Notes under the pieces: model-generated
The model's database searches: none
Told to the model about the DNA's origin: nothing
Seen by the model: only the letters and a program-made list of their open reading frames with translations
Assembly: GCA_044225565.1 (NCBI GenBank)
Contig: JBGAIL010000059.1
Span: 1-23,704, forward strand
Length of the DNA: 23,704 nucleotides
Source of the DNA: CAVXAE01 sp044225565
Lineage (GTDB): Bacteria > Pseudomonadota > Gammaproteobacteria > Steroidobacterales > Steroidobacteraceae
Direction: 5' to 3'
Program-made: the position numbers and the translations under genes
In this document: one piece after another, positions 16,687 through 23,704 of the stretch
Position numbering within the stretch: position 1 is the stretch's first letter
Layout: the number at the start of each line of letters is the position of its first letter

Positions 16687-16715
16687 GCAGGCCTGCAGCC
16701 GCACTAGTGCGGCTG
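16687..16715. terminator. Twin palindromes at a convergent gene junction
   Basis: A 10-bp palindrome (GCAGGCCTGC, 16687-16696) abuts a perfect 20-bp palindrome (CAGCCGCACTAGTGCGGCTG, 16696-16715). The latter folds into an 8-bp stem with a CTAG loop. The loop holds the stop codon of the minus-strand lyase (16704-16706). Its position between convergent genes suggests a bidirectional transcription barrier. No T-run is present on either side, so intrinsic termination is uncertain. Confidence 0.5.
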
Positions 16716-17582
16716 GATCGTGAGCCCGGTGGGCGCCTTCGGCTCCTGGTCGTCCGGCACCTTGAGGGTGCCACCGGGCGCCACATCTTCGTAACGGCCG
16801 CCCGCGCCCGCGACGCGGATCTCGTCGTGATAGAGCACGCGCTCGGACACGACGCCGGCAGGGTTCTGCCGGTCCCGCCAGCCCTTGTAGAGGCCGAACT
16901 TGAAGTACGGCACCTCGGCATCGTTGAATCCGATGGGGCCCCGCTTGTCGATGACCAGCTTGCCGTCCTTCCACACCTGCAGGATGCCGGTGCTGTCCGG
17001 CACCCATTTGATGTGGAACACCCAGTCCGTCCACTTGTTCGTCTCGTAAGCGCCGAGGTCGTAGTTCTGCTTGCCCTCGTAGTTGGCCTTGTTCGTGACC
17101 GGCCGCGAGTCCCAGATGGAGAGCAGCGTCCACTTGCCCTTCTCGGTGTGCAGGCCCAGGGGCGGATTCAGGTTCGTGTTGCTCTCACCGAGGTTCTCGT
17201 CGGGGATGTTGTGCCATTGCGCGACGATCTCCCAGACGGGATCCGCGACGTAGTTCGAGGGCAGGTAGACGCTGAAGCCGTACCAGTTGTCCTCGCCCTG
17301 CACGAACTTCACGCGGCCGTTCAGCGACACCTCGGTTCGATAGGAGGTGGGCGACGTCGCGCGGTTGAGCACGGTCTTCATGGAGTAGCGGCCGGAGCGC
17401 GCGACGTCCGAGGAGAGCACCGGCTGGTTGCCCGAAAAGGTGACCTTGGTGTTGTTGAGGATACCGGACTCGAGATCGAGCACGTATTTGATCGCGCTGT
17501 CGCCGGCGAGAGTGGTGGCGGAAATACCCGTGATGAAGACGAGAGCCAACCCTGCTCTCACGCGTGCGAATCCTCCTGACAT
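16704..17582 (-). CDS. Secreted polysaccharide lyase, heparin lyase I-like fold
   Basis: This 292-residue protein starts MSGGFARVRAGLALVF and has a signal peptide probably cut after ATTLA (about residue 26). SYRTEV (80-85), VAQWHN (120-125, candidate catalytic His 124), KWTDWVFHIKW, LQVWKDGKLVI and YFKFGLYKGW (226-235) are conserved with the paralog at 20834-21700. They match the jelly-roll family (Pfam Polysacc_lyase) that includes heparin lyase I and glucuronan lyase. Such enzymes cleave uronic-acid-containing chains by beta-elimination. The ATG at 17582 has GAGGAG (17591-17596) eight bases upstream. Next to biosynthetic genes it may trim or release the polymer, or clear the periplasm of misdirected polymer. 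The substrate is not known. Confidence 0.85.
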   Translation of the reverse strand: MSGGFARVRAGLALVFITGISATTLAGDSAIKYVLDLESGILNNTKVTFSGNQPVLSSDVARSGRYSMKTVLNRATSPTSYRTEVSLNGRVKFVQGEDNWYGFSVYLPSNYVADPVWEIVAQWHNIPDENLGESNTNLNPPLGLHTEKGKWTLLSIWDSRPVTNKANYEGKQNYDLGAYETNKWTDWVFHIKWVPDSTGILQVWKDGKLVIDKRGPIGFNDAEVPYFKFGLYKGWRDRQNPAGVVSERVLYHDEIRVAGAGGRYEDVAPGGTLKVPDDQEPKAPTGLTIQPH

Positions 17583-17782
17583 CTTGATGTCTCCTCGGCT
17601 GCGATCGTTCGAAGGAGCCATACGCTACCGCTCCACGGCAGCCCGCACAACCATCGTCAAACGGCGACAGTGTCGGTAGAAACAGCCAATGTGAAGCGCG
17701 TCACGCCGGGCGGGCGCGCAATGAGACGCAGTGGGTCGTCGACCGCGGAAAGCCCCCAAGGCACGGTATGCGCCAGAGCTCG
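17583..17782. promoter_or_regulatory. Upstream region of the lyase gene
   Basis: This is the longest gene-free stretch in the window (200 bases), between the SGNH gene end and the lyase start. It contains the SD GAGGAG at 17591-17596 and the motif GTTTGACG (minus strand, 17655-17662), also found before the other lyase gene. No clear -10/-35 pair or strong terminator is visible. Confidence 0.4.
17655..17669 (-). promoter_or_regulatory. TGTCG-GTTTGACG motif, copy 1
   Basis: On the minus strand TGTCGCCGTTTGACG lies 73 bases before the lyase start codon. A near copy, TGTCGAGTTTGACG, precedes the paralogous lyase gene. It could be a shared regulator site or a -35-like element, or the match may be coincidental. 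Confidence 0.3.
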
Positions 17783-18775
17783 TCAGCGGGCCGTGAGCCG
17801 CAGGATGCGGGCGGTGACGATGCGACTGCCCCGCTCGCTGACGTGCGTGGCGTCCAGGAAATATGAGGCATCCCAGCCCTGCGCAAGCTCGTTGAGATCC
17901 ACGTAGTCCACTCCCGCCCTGCTCACCTCGGCATGGAAGGAATCGATGAAATGCTGACCGAGCTTCCGGCGCAGCGGCGGAGCGATGGGAGCGGTGTAGA
18001 CGAGCAAGGGAACGTGCCGATCACGACAGATTGCCGCGAGCTTCGCGAGCTCCTCGCGCAACCGCGGCGAAACGGACGCGGTGGACGGGCGGTATTCGAG
18101 ATAACGTGCGCGGATGGACTTCTCGAAATCAGCTTGCGTGAGGACAGTCGCGGCTGCCTCCGAAGGCGCGCGCCGCGCGACTTCGGCGGAACCAGCGGTA
18201 CTCGGCTCGCTTTCCACATCGATCGCTGCAGCGGAATCACCTTCCGGATGCTGCGACCGTGCACAGCGCGTAGCGCTCGCGAGACAATGCATATCCTCCT
18301 TCAACAACGTGAGCGCCATGCCGCGGCCGCGCACCAGCGGCGCCGACCAGAGCAGACGCTCCCATGGCAGGCGCGAGGTGTACCGCAGGTACATGGACGA
18401 ATCCGAATTCACCGGATTTGCCTCGTTGTACCCCAACCCGATCACCACCTGGCGCACGCGGTCCCGCGGCCGCAGGTCCCTCACGATGCCGACGACATCC
18501 AGAAGCGGCATGCCGCTCACGGTGAATTTGAGATACCGGCACTCATCCGCCGGAGCGAAAGAGCGCGCCACGTACGAGTTGCCGACGACGAGCACTCTCG
18601 ATGAAAGCGCGCACTGCGCCGCACCCTGCCCTTCGAGCTGCATGTAGAGCTCGTCGACGCGACGCGCCTTGGCACGATAGATCGGATGCCGCGCGACGTA
18701 GAGATTGAGTCCCGCAAGCACCGTAGCGGTGGCTACGCAGTACACTGGAATACGCCACAAGCCTCGCTGGTCCAT
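17783..18775 (-). CDS. SGNH-fold periplasmic O-acyltransferase, MBOAT partner
   Basis: This 330-residue protein has an N-terminal hydrophobic anchor (about 9-27, IPVYCVATATVLAGLNLYV). VLVVGNSYVARSF holds the presumed nucleophile Ser (~67) in a GNS rather than GDS setting. DATHVSERGSR provides the C-terminal DxxH (Asp ~308, His ~311). An Ala/Ser/Glu-rich linker lies near the middle, where the other SGNH protein also has a low-complexity insert. The ATG lies two bases after the MBOAT stop, matching the junction of the first MBOAT-SGNH pair. It probably acylates the periplasmic polysaccharide using acyl groups delivered by its MBOAT. The two SGNH proteins differ considerably in sequence, so they may act on different positions or sugars. 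Confidence 0.8.
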   Translation of the reverse strand: MDQRGLWRIPVYCVATATVLAGLNLYVARHPIYRAKARRVDELYMQLEGQGAAQCALSSRVLVVGNSYVARSFAPADECRYLKFTVSGMPLLDVVGIVRDLRPRDRVRQVVIGLGYNEANPVNSDSSMYLRYTSRLPWERLLWSAPLVRGRGMALTLLKEDMHCLASATRCARSQHPEGDSAAAIDVESEPSTAGSAEVARRAPSEAAATVLTQADFEKSIRARYLEYRPSTASVSPRLREELAKLAAICRDRHVPLLVYTAPIAPPLRRKLGQHFIDSFHAEVSRAGVDYVDLNELAQGWDASYFLDATHVSERGSRIVTARILRLTAR

Positions 18776-18777
18776 GA

Positions 18778-20238
18778 TCAGAACTGGAAGTAGATGAAGG
18801 CGCCCGAATCCGAGGGCGGCATCAGGAGGAACACGCCCAACAGCAGCCAGGAGTAGCCCCAGCGCACGGCCGGACGACTGGCCGCCATCATCCGGTCGAT
18901 GCCTTGCCCTTTGCCGATCCATTCCGTGACGAACACCATGCCGATGATGAGCGCCGCGGCGGCGGCTTCCGCGCTGCTCATCGCCACACGCTCCAGGGCT
19001 GGATGCGCGCCGGCCAACGCCTCGAGCCAGGCGGACGGCGAGGCGATCTTGCCGAGGATCGTGAGCGCATCGGAAAGGCTCGAGGCGCGAAAGAAGACCC
19101 ATGCGACGTTCACGAATGCGAACGTACACGCCCAGCCCGCGAGACTCGAGGCCCACCCACGTCGTGGCGCTCCGGTCATGCCCTTTCGCGAGAAGGGATC
19201 CAGCAGATAGCCGATGCCGTGCAGCGCGCCCCAGATGAGATAGGTGTAGGCCGCGCCATGCCACAACCCGCTCACGATGAACGTCGCCAGGATGTTCCGC
19301 CGGGTGAGCCAGGGCGAGCCCTTCGAGCCGCCCAGCGGGATGAAGAGATAGTCCCTGAACCACGTCGACAGCGAGATGTGCCAGCGGTGCCAGAAGTCCC
19401 GCAGCGACGTCGCGAAGTACGGTGTCCGGAAATTCACCATGAGATCGATGCCCAGCAGCTTTGCGGTCCCGCGGGCGATGTCGCTGTAGCCCGAGAAGTC
19501 GCAATAGATCTGCACGGCGAACAGCACCACCGCCATGAGACAGGTTGCTGGAGAATAGGCGTCCGGCGTCGCGAACACGGTGTTCACGTAGACCGCCACA
19601 CGGTCCGCCACCAGCATCTTCTTCACCAGCCCCCACAGGATCAGCCAGCCGCCGTCGACGGCGGCGTCCAGCGTGAGACGCGCCCGGCTTTCGATCTGCG
19701 GCAGCAGATGCCCGGAGCGCTCGATGGGACCCGCCACGAGCTGGGGGAAGAAGGAGACGTACGCCGCAAGGTTCAGGAGGTTGCGCGCCGGCCGCATCCG
19801 CCCCCGGTAGATGTCTATCGTGTAGCTGAGCGACTGGAAGGTGTAGAAGCTGATGCCGACGGGCAGCACGACGTTCAGCGTCGGCCGGTGCGCCTCGATG
19901 CCGAACGCCGCCAGCAGGTCGACGAACGAATCGACGAAGAAGCCGAAATACTTGAACGTCCCCAGGATGCCGAGGTTCGTCACCAGCGATGCGACGAGAT
20001 AACGCCGTCGCACCGGCCCATTCCCGCCTGGCGTGGCATGCAACGCCCTCCCCACGCAGTAATCGACGAGGGTGGAGAACATCAGCAGGAACAGGAAACG
20101 CCAGTCCCAGCAGGCGTAAAAGAAATAGCTCGCTGCCAGCGTCCAGGCGTTGCGCCAGCGCACGTCCCGGTTCAGCAGCCAGTAGACCGGAAAGAACGCG
20201 GTGAAGAAGAACAGGAAAGCGGCCGAATTGAAGAGCAT
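18778..20238 (-). CDS. MBOAT-family O-acyltransferase (AlgI-like), intact
   Basis: The 486-residue polytopic protein begins MLFNSAAFLFFFTAFF and ends GAFIYFQF, both hallmark ends of AlgI-type MBOATs. It contains VVLPVGISFYTFQSLSYTID, FFPQLVAGPIER, CDFSGYSDIA, FWHRWHISLSTWFRDY and SGLWHGAAYTY with the catalytic His (~327). The family takes an acyl group (usually acetyl) from a cytoplasmic donor and passes it across the inner membrane for polysaccharide O-acylation. The ATG at 20238 is preceded by GGAAG at a usable distance. It sits 13 bases after a hexapeptide acetyltransferase gene and 2 bases before its SGNH partner, so these form one operon. It is the intact paralog of the frameshifted gene at 13329-14788. 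Confidence 0.93.
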   Translation of the reverse strand: MLFNSAAFLFFFTAFFPVYWLLNRDVRWRNAWTLAASYFFYACWDWRFLFLLMFSTLVDYCVGRALHATPGGNGPVRRRYLVASLVTNLGILGTFKYFGFFVDSFVDLLAAFGIEAHRPTLNVVLPVGISFYTFQSLSYTIDIYRGRMRPARNLLNLAAYVSFFPQLVAGPIERSGHLLPQIESRARLTLDAAVDGGWLILWGLVKKMLVADRVAVYVNTVFATPDAYSPATCLMAVVLFAVQIYCDFSGYSDIARGTAKLLGIDLMVNFRTPYFATSLRDFWHRWHISLSTWFRDYLFIPLGGSKGSPWLTRRNILATFIVSGLWHGAAYTYLIWGALHGIGYLLDPFSRKGMTGAPRRGWASSLAGWACTFAFVNVAWVFFRASSLSDALTILGKIASPSAWLEALAGAHPALERVAMSSAEAAAAALIIGMVFVTEWIGKGQGIDRMMAASRPAVRWGYSWLLLGVFLLMPPSDSGAFIYFQF

Positions 20239-20251
20239 CGGCCGGGCTTCC

Positions 20252-20785
20252 CTAGGCGAGCGGCGCCTTGTTGTTGACGTCCGGCACGCAGCCGGACTTC
20301 ACGATCTGGGCAGGGTTGCCCTGCACGACCGAATACGGTGGTATCGACGACGTGACGAAAGCACCCGCAGCGATGCGGCTGCCGCGGCCGATGGTGACGC
20401 CGCCGATGATGACGGCATGAGGCCCAATGCACACCTCGTCTTCGACGACGGGATATTCCGTGAGGCGATTGCCCGCTTCGTCGATCTTGTCACGACGCCC
20501 GAGCGTCACGCCGTGGAAAAACGTGACGTTGGCGCCGACGCGCGCGCCGTGCGACACCACGAGGCCGTAGCCATGATTGATGTGCAGGCCCGGGCCGATG
20601 CGCGCGTGGCGGTCCAGATCCATGCCGGCGAGCCAGCAGGCGAAAAGGTGCAGCGGCGCGAAGATCGGGCTCTTCTGTGCCAGCCGATGCGTGATGACTG
20701 CGCGGAAGCAGCGATAGCGCACGATGCCCCAAAGCCATTTGCTCCAGGAGCTCGAGCCGAACTGCCGGTGGGTATCGGCCTTCAT
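20252..20785 (-). CDS. Serine-acetyltransferase-like hexapeptide O-acetyltransferase
   Basis: This 177-residue protein has a short helical N-terminus and then a left-handed beta-helix built from hexapeptide repeats (ARIGPGLHI, GARVGANV, GPHAVIIGGVTIGRGSRIAAGAFV). LHINHGYGLVVSHG (His ~71) and FFHGVTLG (His ~91) match the catalytic His positions of CysE-type acetyltransferases. The usual long N-terminal domain of CysE is missing, and the closest families act in exopolysaccharide and colanic acid synthesis. It probably acetylates a sugar or nucleotide/lipid-linked sugar with acetyl-CoA in the cytoplasm, before the periplasmic acylation by the downstream MBOAT-SGNH pair. The start ATG at 20785 is 49 bases after the lyase stop. 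Confidence 0.88.
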   Translation of the reverse strand: MKADTHRQFGSSSWSKWLWGIVRYRCFRAVITHRLAQKSPIFAPLHLFACWLAGMDLDRHARIGPGLHINHGYGLVVSHGARVGANVTFFHGVTLGRRDKIDEAGNRLTEYPVVEDEVCIGPHAVIIGGVTIGRGSRIAAGAFVTSSIPPYSVVQGNPAQIVKSGCVPDVNNKAPLA

Positions 20786-20833
20786 CCGGCGCGAGCGTAT
20801 GCGAAACGCCCGCGCCCGTCACGCTGCGCCGCG

Positions 20834-21700
20834 CTATTCGGCAGTGACCTCGGTCGGCGACCTCGGCACCACCGTGGGCGCTGCCGCCGCGCCACCCGGC
20901 GCGACGTCCGAATAGCTGGCACCCGGGCCCGCGATCCGGATCTCGTCGTGATAGACGATGCGCTCGCTGATGGTGTCGACGGGATTGCTGCGATCCTTCC
21001 AGCCCTTGTAGATGCCCGCCTTGAAGTAGGGACCGATCTTGTCGTTGTAGGTGTTCGGGCCGGTGCGGTTGATCACCAGCTTGCCGTCCTTCCACACCTG
21101 CAGCAGCCCGTCGTTGCCGTAGGACCATTTCACGCGGAAGACCCAGTCCGTCCACTTGTTGGTCTCCCAGGCGCCGAGGTCCCACACCACGTTGCCGTCC
21201 AGCGTGTACGAGCCGTTGGCCGCGACGGGCTGGGCATCCCAGAGATTGGCGACCGTCCAGCGGTCGAACTTGCCGCCGCGCGAGGTGGCGAGGTGCAGCG
21301 GCGGGAAGCCCCGGTTGTGATCCCAGTCGTTCGGCGTGTCGTGCCATTGCACGACGGACTCCCAGACCGGGCTCGCCTTGTAGCCCGACGGCAGGAAGAT
21401 GCTGAAGCCATACCAGCGCTCGTCGCCCATCTCCACCTTGGGGCTGGGGATGGAGATCTCGGTACGGTAGGAGTTCTCAGAGGTCTTGCGGTTGAGGACC
21501 GACTTCATGGCATACCTGCCTGAGCGCGCCCTTTCGCTCGTGAGCGCAGGCGAGTTGCCGCTCACCACGTACAGCGAGCCCGTGCGCAACACACCCCCCT
21601 CGAAAGTCTCGGAGACCAGCAAGGGTGCCGCGGCCTCGGCCCCGGAGAGCATTCCAGCCAGCCCGGCCGCGCATGCGATCCACATTCGCTTCTGCAACAT
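20834..21700 (-). CDS. Secreted polysaccharide lyase, heparin lyase I-like fold (paralog)
   Basis: The 288-residue protein starts MLQKRMWIACAAGLAGMLSG with a signal peptide probably cut after AEA. SYRTEIS, VVQWHDTP (candidate catalytic His), KWTDWVFRVKW, LQVWKDGKLVI, YFKAGIYKGW and YHDEIRIAG align throughout with the lyase at 16704-17582. The two are clear paralogs with different N- and C-termini. The ATG at 21700 has GGGGGA seven bases upstream. It lies between the heparinase-like gene and the acetyltransferase and should be cotranscribed with the acylation genes. It is expected to act in the periplasm or outside the cell on a uronic-acid-containing polymer (inference from family). Confidence 0.87.
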   Translation of the reverse strand: MLQKRMWIACAAGLAGMLSGAEAAAPLLVSETFEGGVLRTGSLYVVSGNSPALTSERARSGRYAMKSVLNRKTSENSYRTEISIPSPKVEMGDERWYGFSIFLPSGYKASPVWESVVQWHDTPNDWDHNRGFPPLHLATSRGGKFDRWTVANLWDAQPVAANGSYTLDGNVVWDLGAWETNKWTDWVFRVKWSYGNDGLLQVWKDGKLVINRTGPNTYNDKIGPYFKAGIYKGWKDRSNPVDTISERIVYHDEIRIAGPGASYSDVAPGGAAAAPTVVPRSPTEVTAE

Positions 21701-21739
21701 GTCAAATCCCCCGATTAAGTCAGGAGAGAAATTAGCCGA

Positions 21740-21753
21740 CGTCAAACTCGACA
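21740..21753 (-). promoter_or_regulatory. TGTCG-GTTTGACG motif, copy 2
   Basis: On the minus strand TGTCGAGTTTGACG lies 40 bases before the start of the second lyase gene. It matches the element before the first lyase gene, with one base less between the two halves. TTGACG could serve as a -35, but no good -10 follows at 17 bases. Confidence 0.3.
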
Positions 21754-21785
21754 ACAACTGTGGAATTTCGGCGACACCCGCGGTG

Positions 21786-23704
21786 TCACGCGAGCTCGAT
21801 GCGCGTTTCGCCGCGCCAATCGCCTGTGATCTCGCCTTCGAGCACGAGCGTGATGCACGGCTCTTTCGCGTCGAATTCGCGTGAAATCCAACCGAGTGGC
21901 GGCCCTTCCTGCCCTCGAGCCACGCGGGGCCGCAGCCCGCCCGGGCCGCGCAGCAGCGCTTTAACATCGTGATTTCTGATGGTTATCCCGCCTTGCTCCA
22001 ACGCAACCTCACACTCTTCGCCGAAGTGCCAGAAGAGCTCGATACGATGCGGGAGCTGCGCAGAGAGCGAGTCGACGACGACGAGGGCGCGCTCGCGCGC
22101 GCGGTAAATGAGCTCGCGGCGATGCGTCACGGGATCGCGCAACCGCCGATAGCCGTCGTGGGATCCGACGAAGACATCGGCCTCGTCGGTAGTCTCGAAG
22201 CGCTCGCAAGTGGCATTGGCGTGGCGGATCCACAGGAATTTCCCGCCGGAAACGGACTGATCCATGCCATCCACGCGCAGCGTATTGTGCGCGGAGGTGC
22301 CCTTGAAGTAGTTCCGCCATTCCTCGTCGGTGTGATACGCGTAGGTGCCGGGGTCGATGAGGATCTCGCGGCCTGCCGCCGAGAGCGTGAAAGACAGCGC
22401 ATCCGCATGGCCATGCGCGGCTATGGAGAGGAACCCGAGCGGCGCCGCGTCGGCGACGATGCGCACTTCACGGCTCGTATCGAAATCGCTGCCGAGGATG
22501 TAGTAGCCGCCTTCGGGGAAGGCACGTCGCGGTGACGCAGCAGCGATCTCGCCCGTTGCCCTCAACGCGTCGAAGCGGGCGGCCGCGTCGTCACCCAGCA
22601 GCCAGCGGCTCTTGGCGTCGAATACACCGGCCTTGGCCTTGAAGTCGCAGCGCCCGCGCAACACCGCCCCCGTGGCCAGCAGCGAACGATAGACGTTCAA
22701 CGCGCGATCCGGCGAGAACCGCACCATCACCGCATCGTCCGCATCACCGATCTGCGGCACCTTCCCGGCCACGTCCATGAGGCTTGCGATGAACTCGAGC
22801 ATCGCCTCCCAGCGTTGCCAGTACTCGTCGCTGAATTCACGACCGTTCGCGCGGCCCACGAGACCCGCGATCAACATCATGTCGGCCACTTCGTGGTGAT
22901 ACCAGATCGCCTGCTCGTGGTTCACGCCGTCCGCCGCGTTCTGCTTCAGCGCTTCACGCTCGAACTCGCGGCGCGCCGTATCGGCCCAGCTCGCCGACTC
23001 CCGCCAGAACGGCCATGTGAGCGCGGCGACCTGCAGGCCGAAGAGCTCGCCCAGCAGGTGGTTGTTGGCTGAGGAATGCAGCGAGGGATGCCCCGAGACG
23101 AAATGGCAGTGCCGGTACACGGACTCCATCCAGCGCCGCTCGAAGGCAGCGCCCTCGGCGCCGGCGAAGAGAGGCGAACCCTGCCCGCCCAGCAACTGCC
23201 AGGCGAAGGCCCAGTTCACCAGGCGGATGGCGAGCTCCAGGCTGCTGATCCAGTTCACTCCGCGCGGATACGGACACTGCTCGAGCCAGGAGTCGAGCAG
23301 CGCGCGGCACCCTTGCGCGTAGCGGGTCTCGCCCGTGAGATGCCAGGCCTGCGCCAGCGTGACGAGCTCGAGATGCCGGTTCGGCTCCCAGAGGTATTTG
23401 ATGTTGCCGACGCGGCGCTCGTCGCGGTAGTCGATGGATTTGCCGAAAGCCAGCCCTACCTCGATGCCGCTCGCCGGATCGCGGTTCCAGCGCGGCGGGA
23501 AGCCGATGCCCGCCTCATGCATCGCGAACACCCGGAACGTGCCGGCGAGGATGCGATCTGCAGCCGCCGTGTGAGGCGCCACTTCGAACCCGCGAGGCAG
23601 CGGTGACAACCAGGGCTTGCCTGGCTGCGCTTCCAGCCGTCGACCCTGGCCGGCGAGCAGCAGGCCGCGCGCTTCGAGACGCGCACGCGCCAGCTGTCGG
23701 ACGC
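21786..23704 (-). CDS. Heparinase II/III-family protein, 5' end outside window
   Basis: The frame is open from the right edge to the stop at 21786, giving at least 639 residues. A TTG at 23607-23609 is internal and not the start. The N-terminal part is an alpha/alpha toroid (LWEPNRHLELVTLAQAW, SSANNHLLGELFGLQ, INHEQ-like AWYHHEVADM). The C-terminal part has LSIAAHGHADALSFTLSAAG, DPGTYAYHTDEEWRNYFKGT and SAHNTLRVDG, the hallmark blocks of PF07940 heparinase II/III and alginate-lyase-like enzymes (PL12/15/17/21 type). The family cleaves uronic-acid polysaccharides, and such genes often occur in exopolysaccharide clusters. The N-terminus, and thus any signal peptide, is not visible. The next gene in the same direction is the secreted lyase, 85 bases away. 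Confidence 0.9.
   Translation of the reverse strand, partial: VRQLARARLEARGLLLAGQGRRLEAQPGKPWLSPLPRGFEVAPHTAAADRILAGTFRVFAMHEAGIGFPPRWNRDPASGIEVGLAFGKSIDYRDERRVGNIKYLWEPNRHLELVTLAQAWHLTGETRYAQGCRALLDSWLEQCPYPRGVNWISSLELAIRLVNWAFAWQLLGGQGSPLFAGAEGAAFERRWMESVYRHCHFVSGHPSLHSSANNHLLGELFGLQVAALTWPFWRESASWADTARREFEREALKQNAADGVNHEQAIWYHHEVADMMLIAGLVGRANGREFSDEYWQRWEAMLEFIASLMDVAGKVPQIGDADDAVMVRFSPDRALNVYRSLLATGAVLRGRCDFKAKAGVFDAKSRWLLGDDAAARFDALRATGEIAAASPRRAFPEGGYYILGSDFDTSREVRIVADAAPLGFLSIAAHGHADALSFTLSAAGREILIDPGTYAYHTDEEWRNYFKGTSAHNTLRVDGMDQSVSGGKFLWIRHANATCERFETTDEADVFVGSHDGYRRLRDPVTHRRELIYRARERALVVVDSLSAQLPHRIELFWHFGEECEVALEQGGITIRNHDVKALLRGPGGLRPRVARGQEGPPLGWISREFDAKEPCITLVLEGEITGDWRGETRIELA

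Noticed and set aside
18904..20277. 457-residue open frame on the plus strand
   Set aside because: Antisense to the intact MBOAT gene, whose motifs leave no doubt about the coding strand.
20201..21523. 440-residue open frame on the plus strand
   Set aside because: Antisense to the hexapeptide acetyltransferase and lyase genes; Arg/Ala/Asp/His-rich without domains.
23607..23609. TTG as the start of the heparinase-like gene
   Set aside because: The frame is open to the window edge with a plausible coding extension (RLEAQPGKPW before it), so the true start lies outside.
1..23704. CRISPR arrays, tRNA/rRNA genes, IS elements or integrase genes
   Set aside because: No regularly spaced repeats, no recognisable RNA gene and no transposase-like protein in any frame on reading through.

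Overview
The window is G+C-rich, gene-dense proteobacterial DNA, probably from a gamma- or betaproteobacterium. I infer this from codon choice, the GtrA/ArnC/AlgI-type envelope protein families and the short SD-led operons; no rRNA or other marker gene is present to fix the taxon. Almost every gene is a polysaccharide gene, so this reads as the middle of an exopolysaccharide or surface-glycan locus. No initiating sugar transferase, Wzx/Wzy, Wza/Wzc or sigma-factor gene lies inside the window, so the locus must continue on one or both sides.

Layout. (1) 1-4125, minus strand: a GMC-type FAD oxidoreductase, two family 2 glycosyltransferases and the 5' end of a PIG-L/LmbE-type deacetylase. (2) 4260-6223, plus strand: a tandem pair of ArnC/DPM1-like membrane glycosyltransferases. 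The second has lost the usual Asp motifs. (3) 6280-12178, alternating strands: two polytopic GT-C-type proteins (minus), an FkbM methyltransferase and a GT4 (plus), and a GtrA-type flippase (plus). (4) 12195-16670, plus strand: a GT4, an AlgI-like MBOAT acyltransferase broken by a frameshift, its SGNH partner and a class I methyltransferase. (5) 16704-23704, minus strand: a heparinase II/III-like protein (5' end outside the window), a secreted heparin-lyase-I-fold polysaccharide lyase, a hexapeptide acetyltransferase, a second, intact MBOAT-SGNH pair, and a second secreted lyase paralogous to the first.

How the parts may work together (inference). Cytoplasmic GT2 and GT4 enzymes assemble a repeat unit on a lipid carrier. 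The ArnC-like GT2, GtrA and the GT-C proteins look like a separate route that makes, flips and uses a polyprenyl-phosphate sugar to decorate the polymer in the periplasm. FkbM and the class I methyltransferase may add methyl groups, the PIG-L protein may remove N-acetyl groups, and the GMC enzyme may oxidise a sugar or alcohol. Two MBOAT-SGNH cassettes would O-acylate the polymer, and three lyase-like proteins would trim or release it. Two lyase paralogs plus a heparinase suggest a polymer containing uronic acid.

Most notable: the frameshift in the first MBOAT, with a GTG restart codon overlapping the premature stop; the degenerate second member of the ArnC-like pair; two acylation cassettes with identical 2-nt gene junctions; and a perfect 20-bp palindrome covering a stop codon between convergent genes. 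I saw no tRNA, rRNA, CRISPR array, insertion sequence or phage gene. No gene-free stretch exceeds 300 bases.
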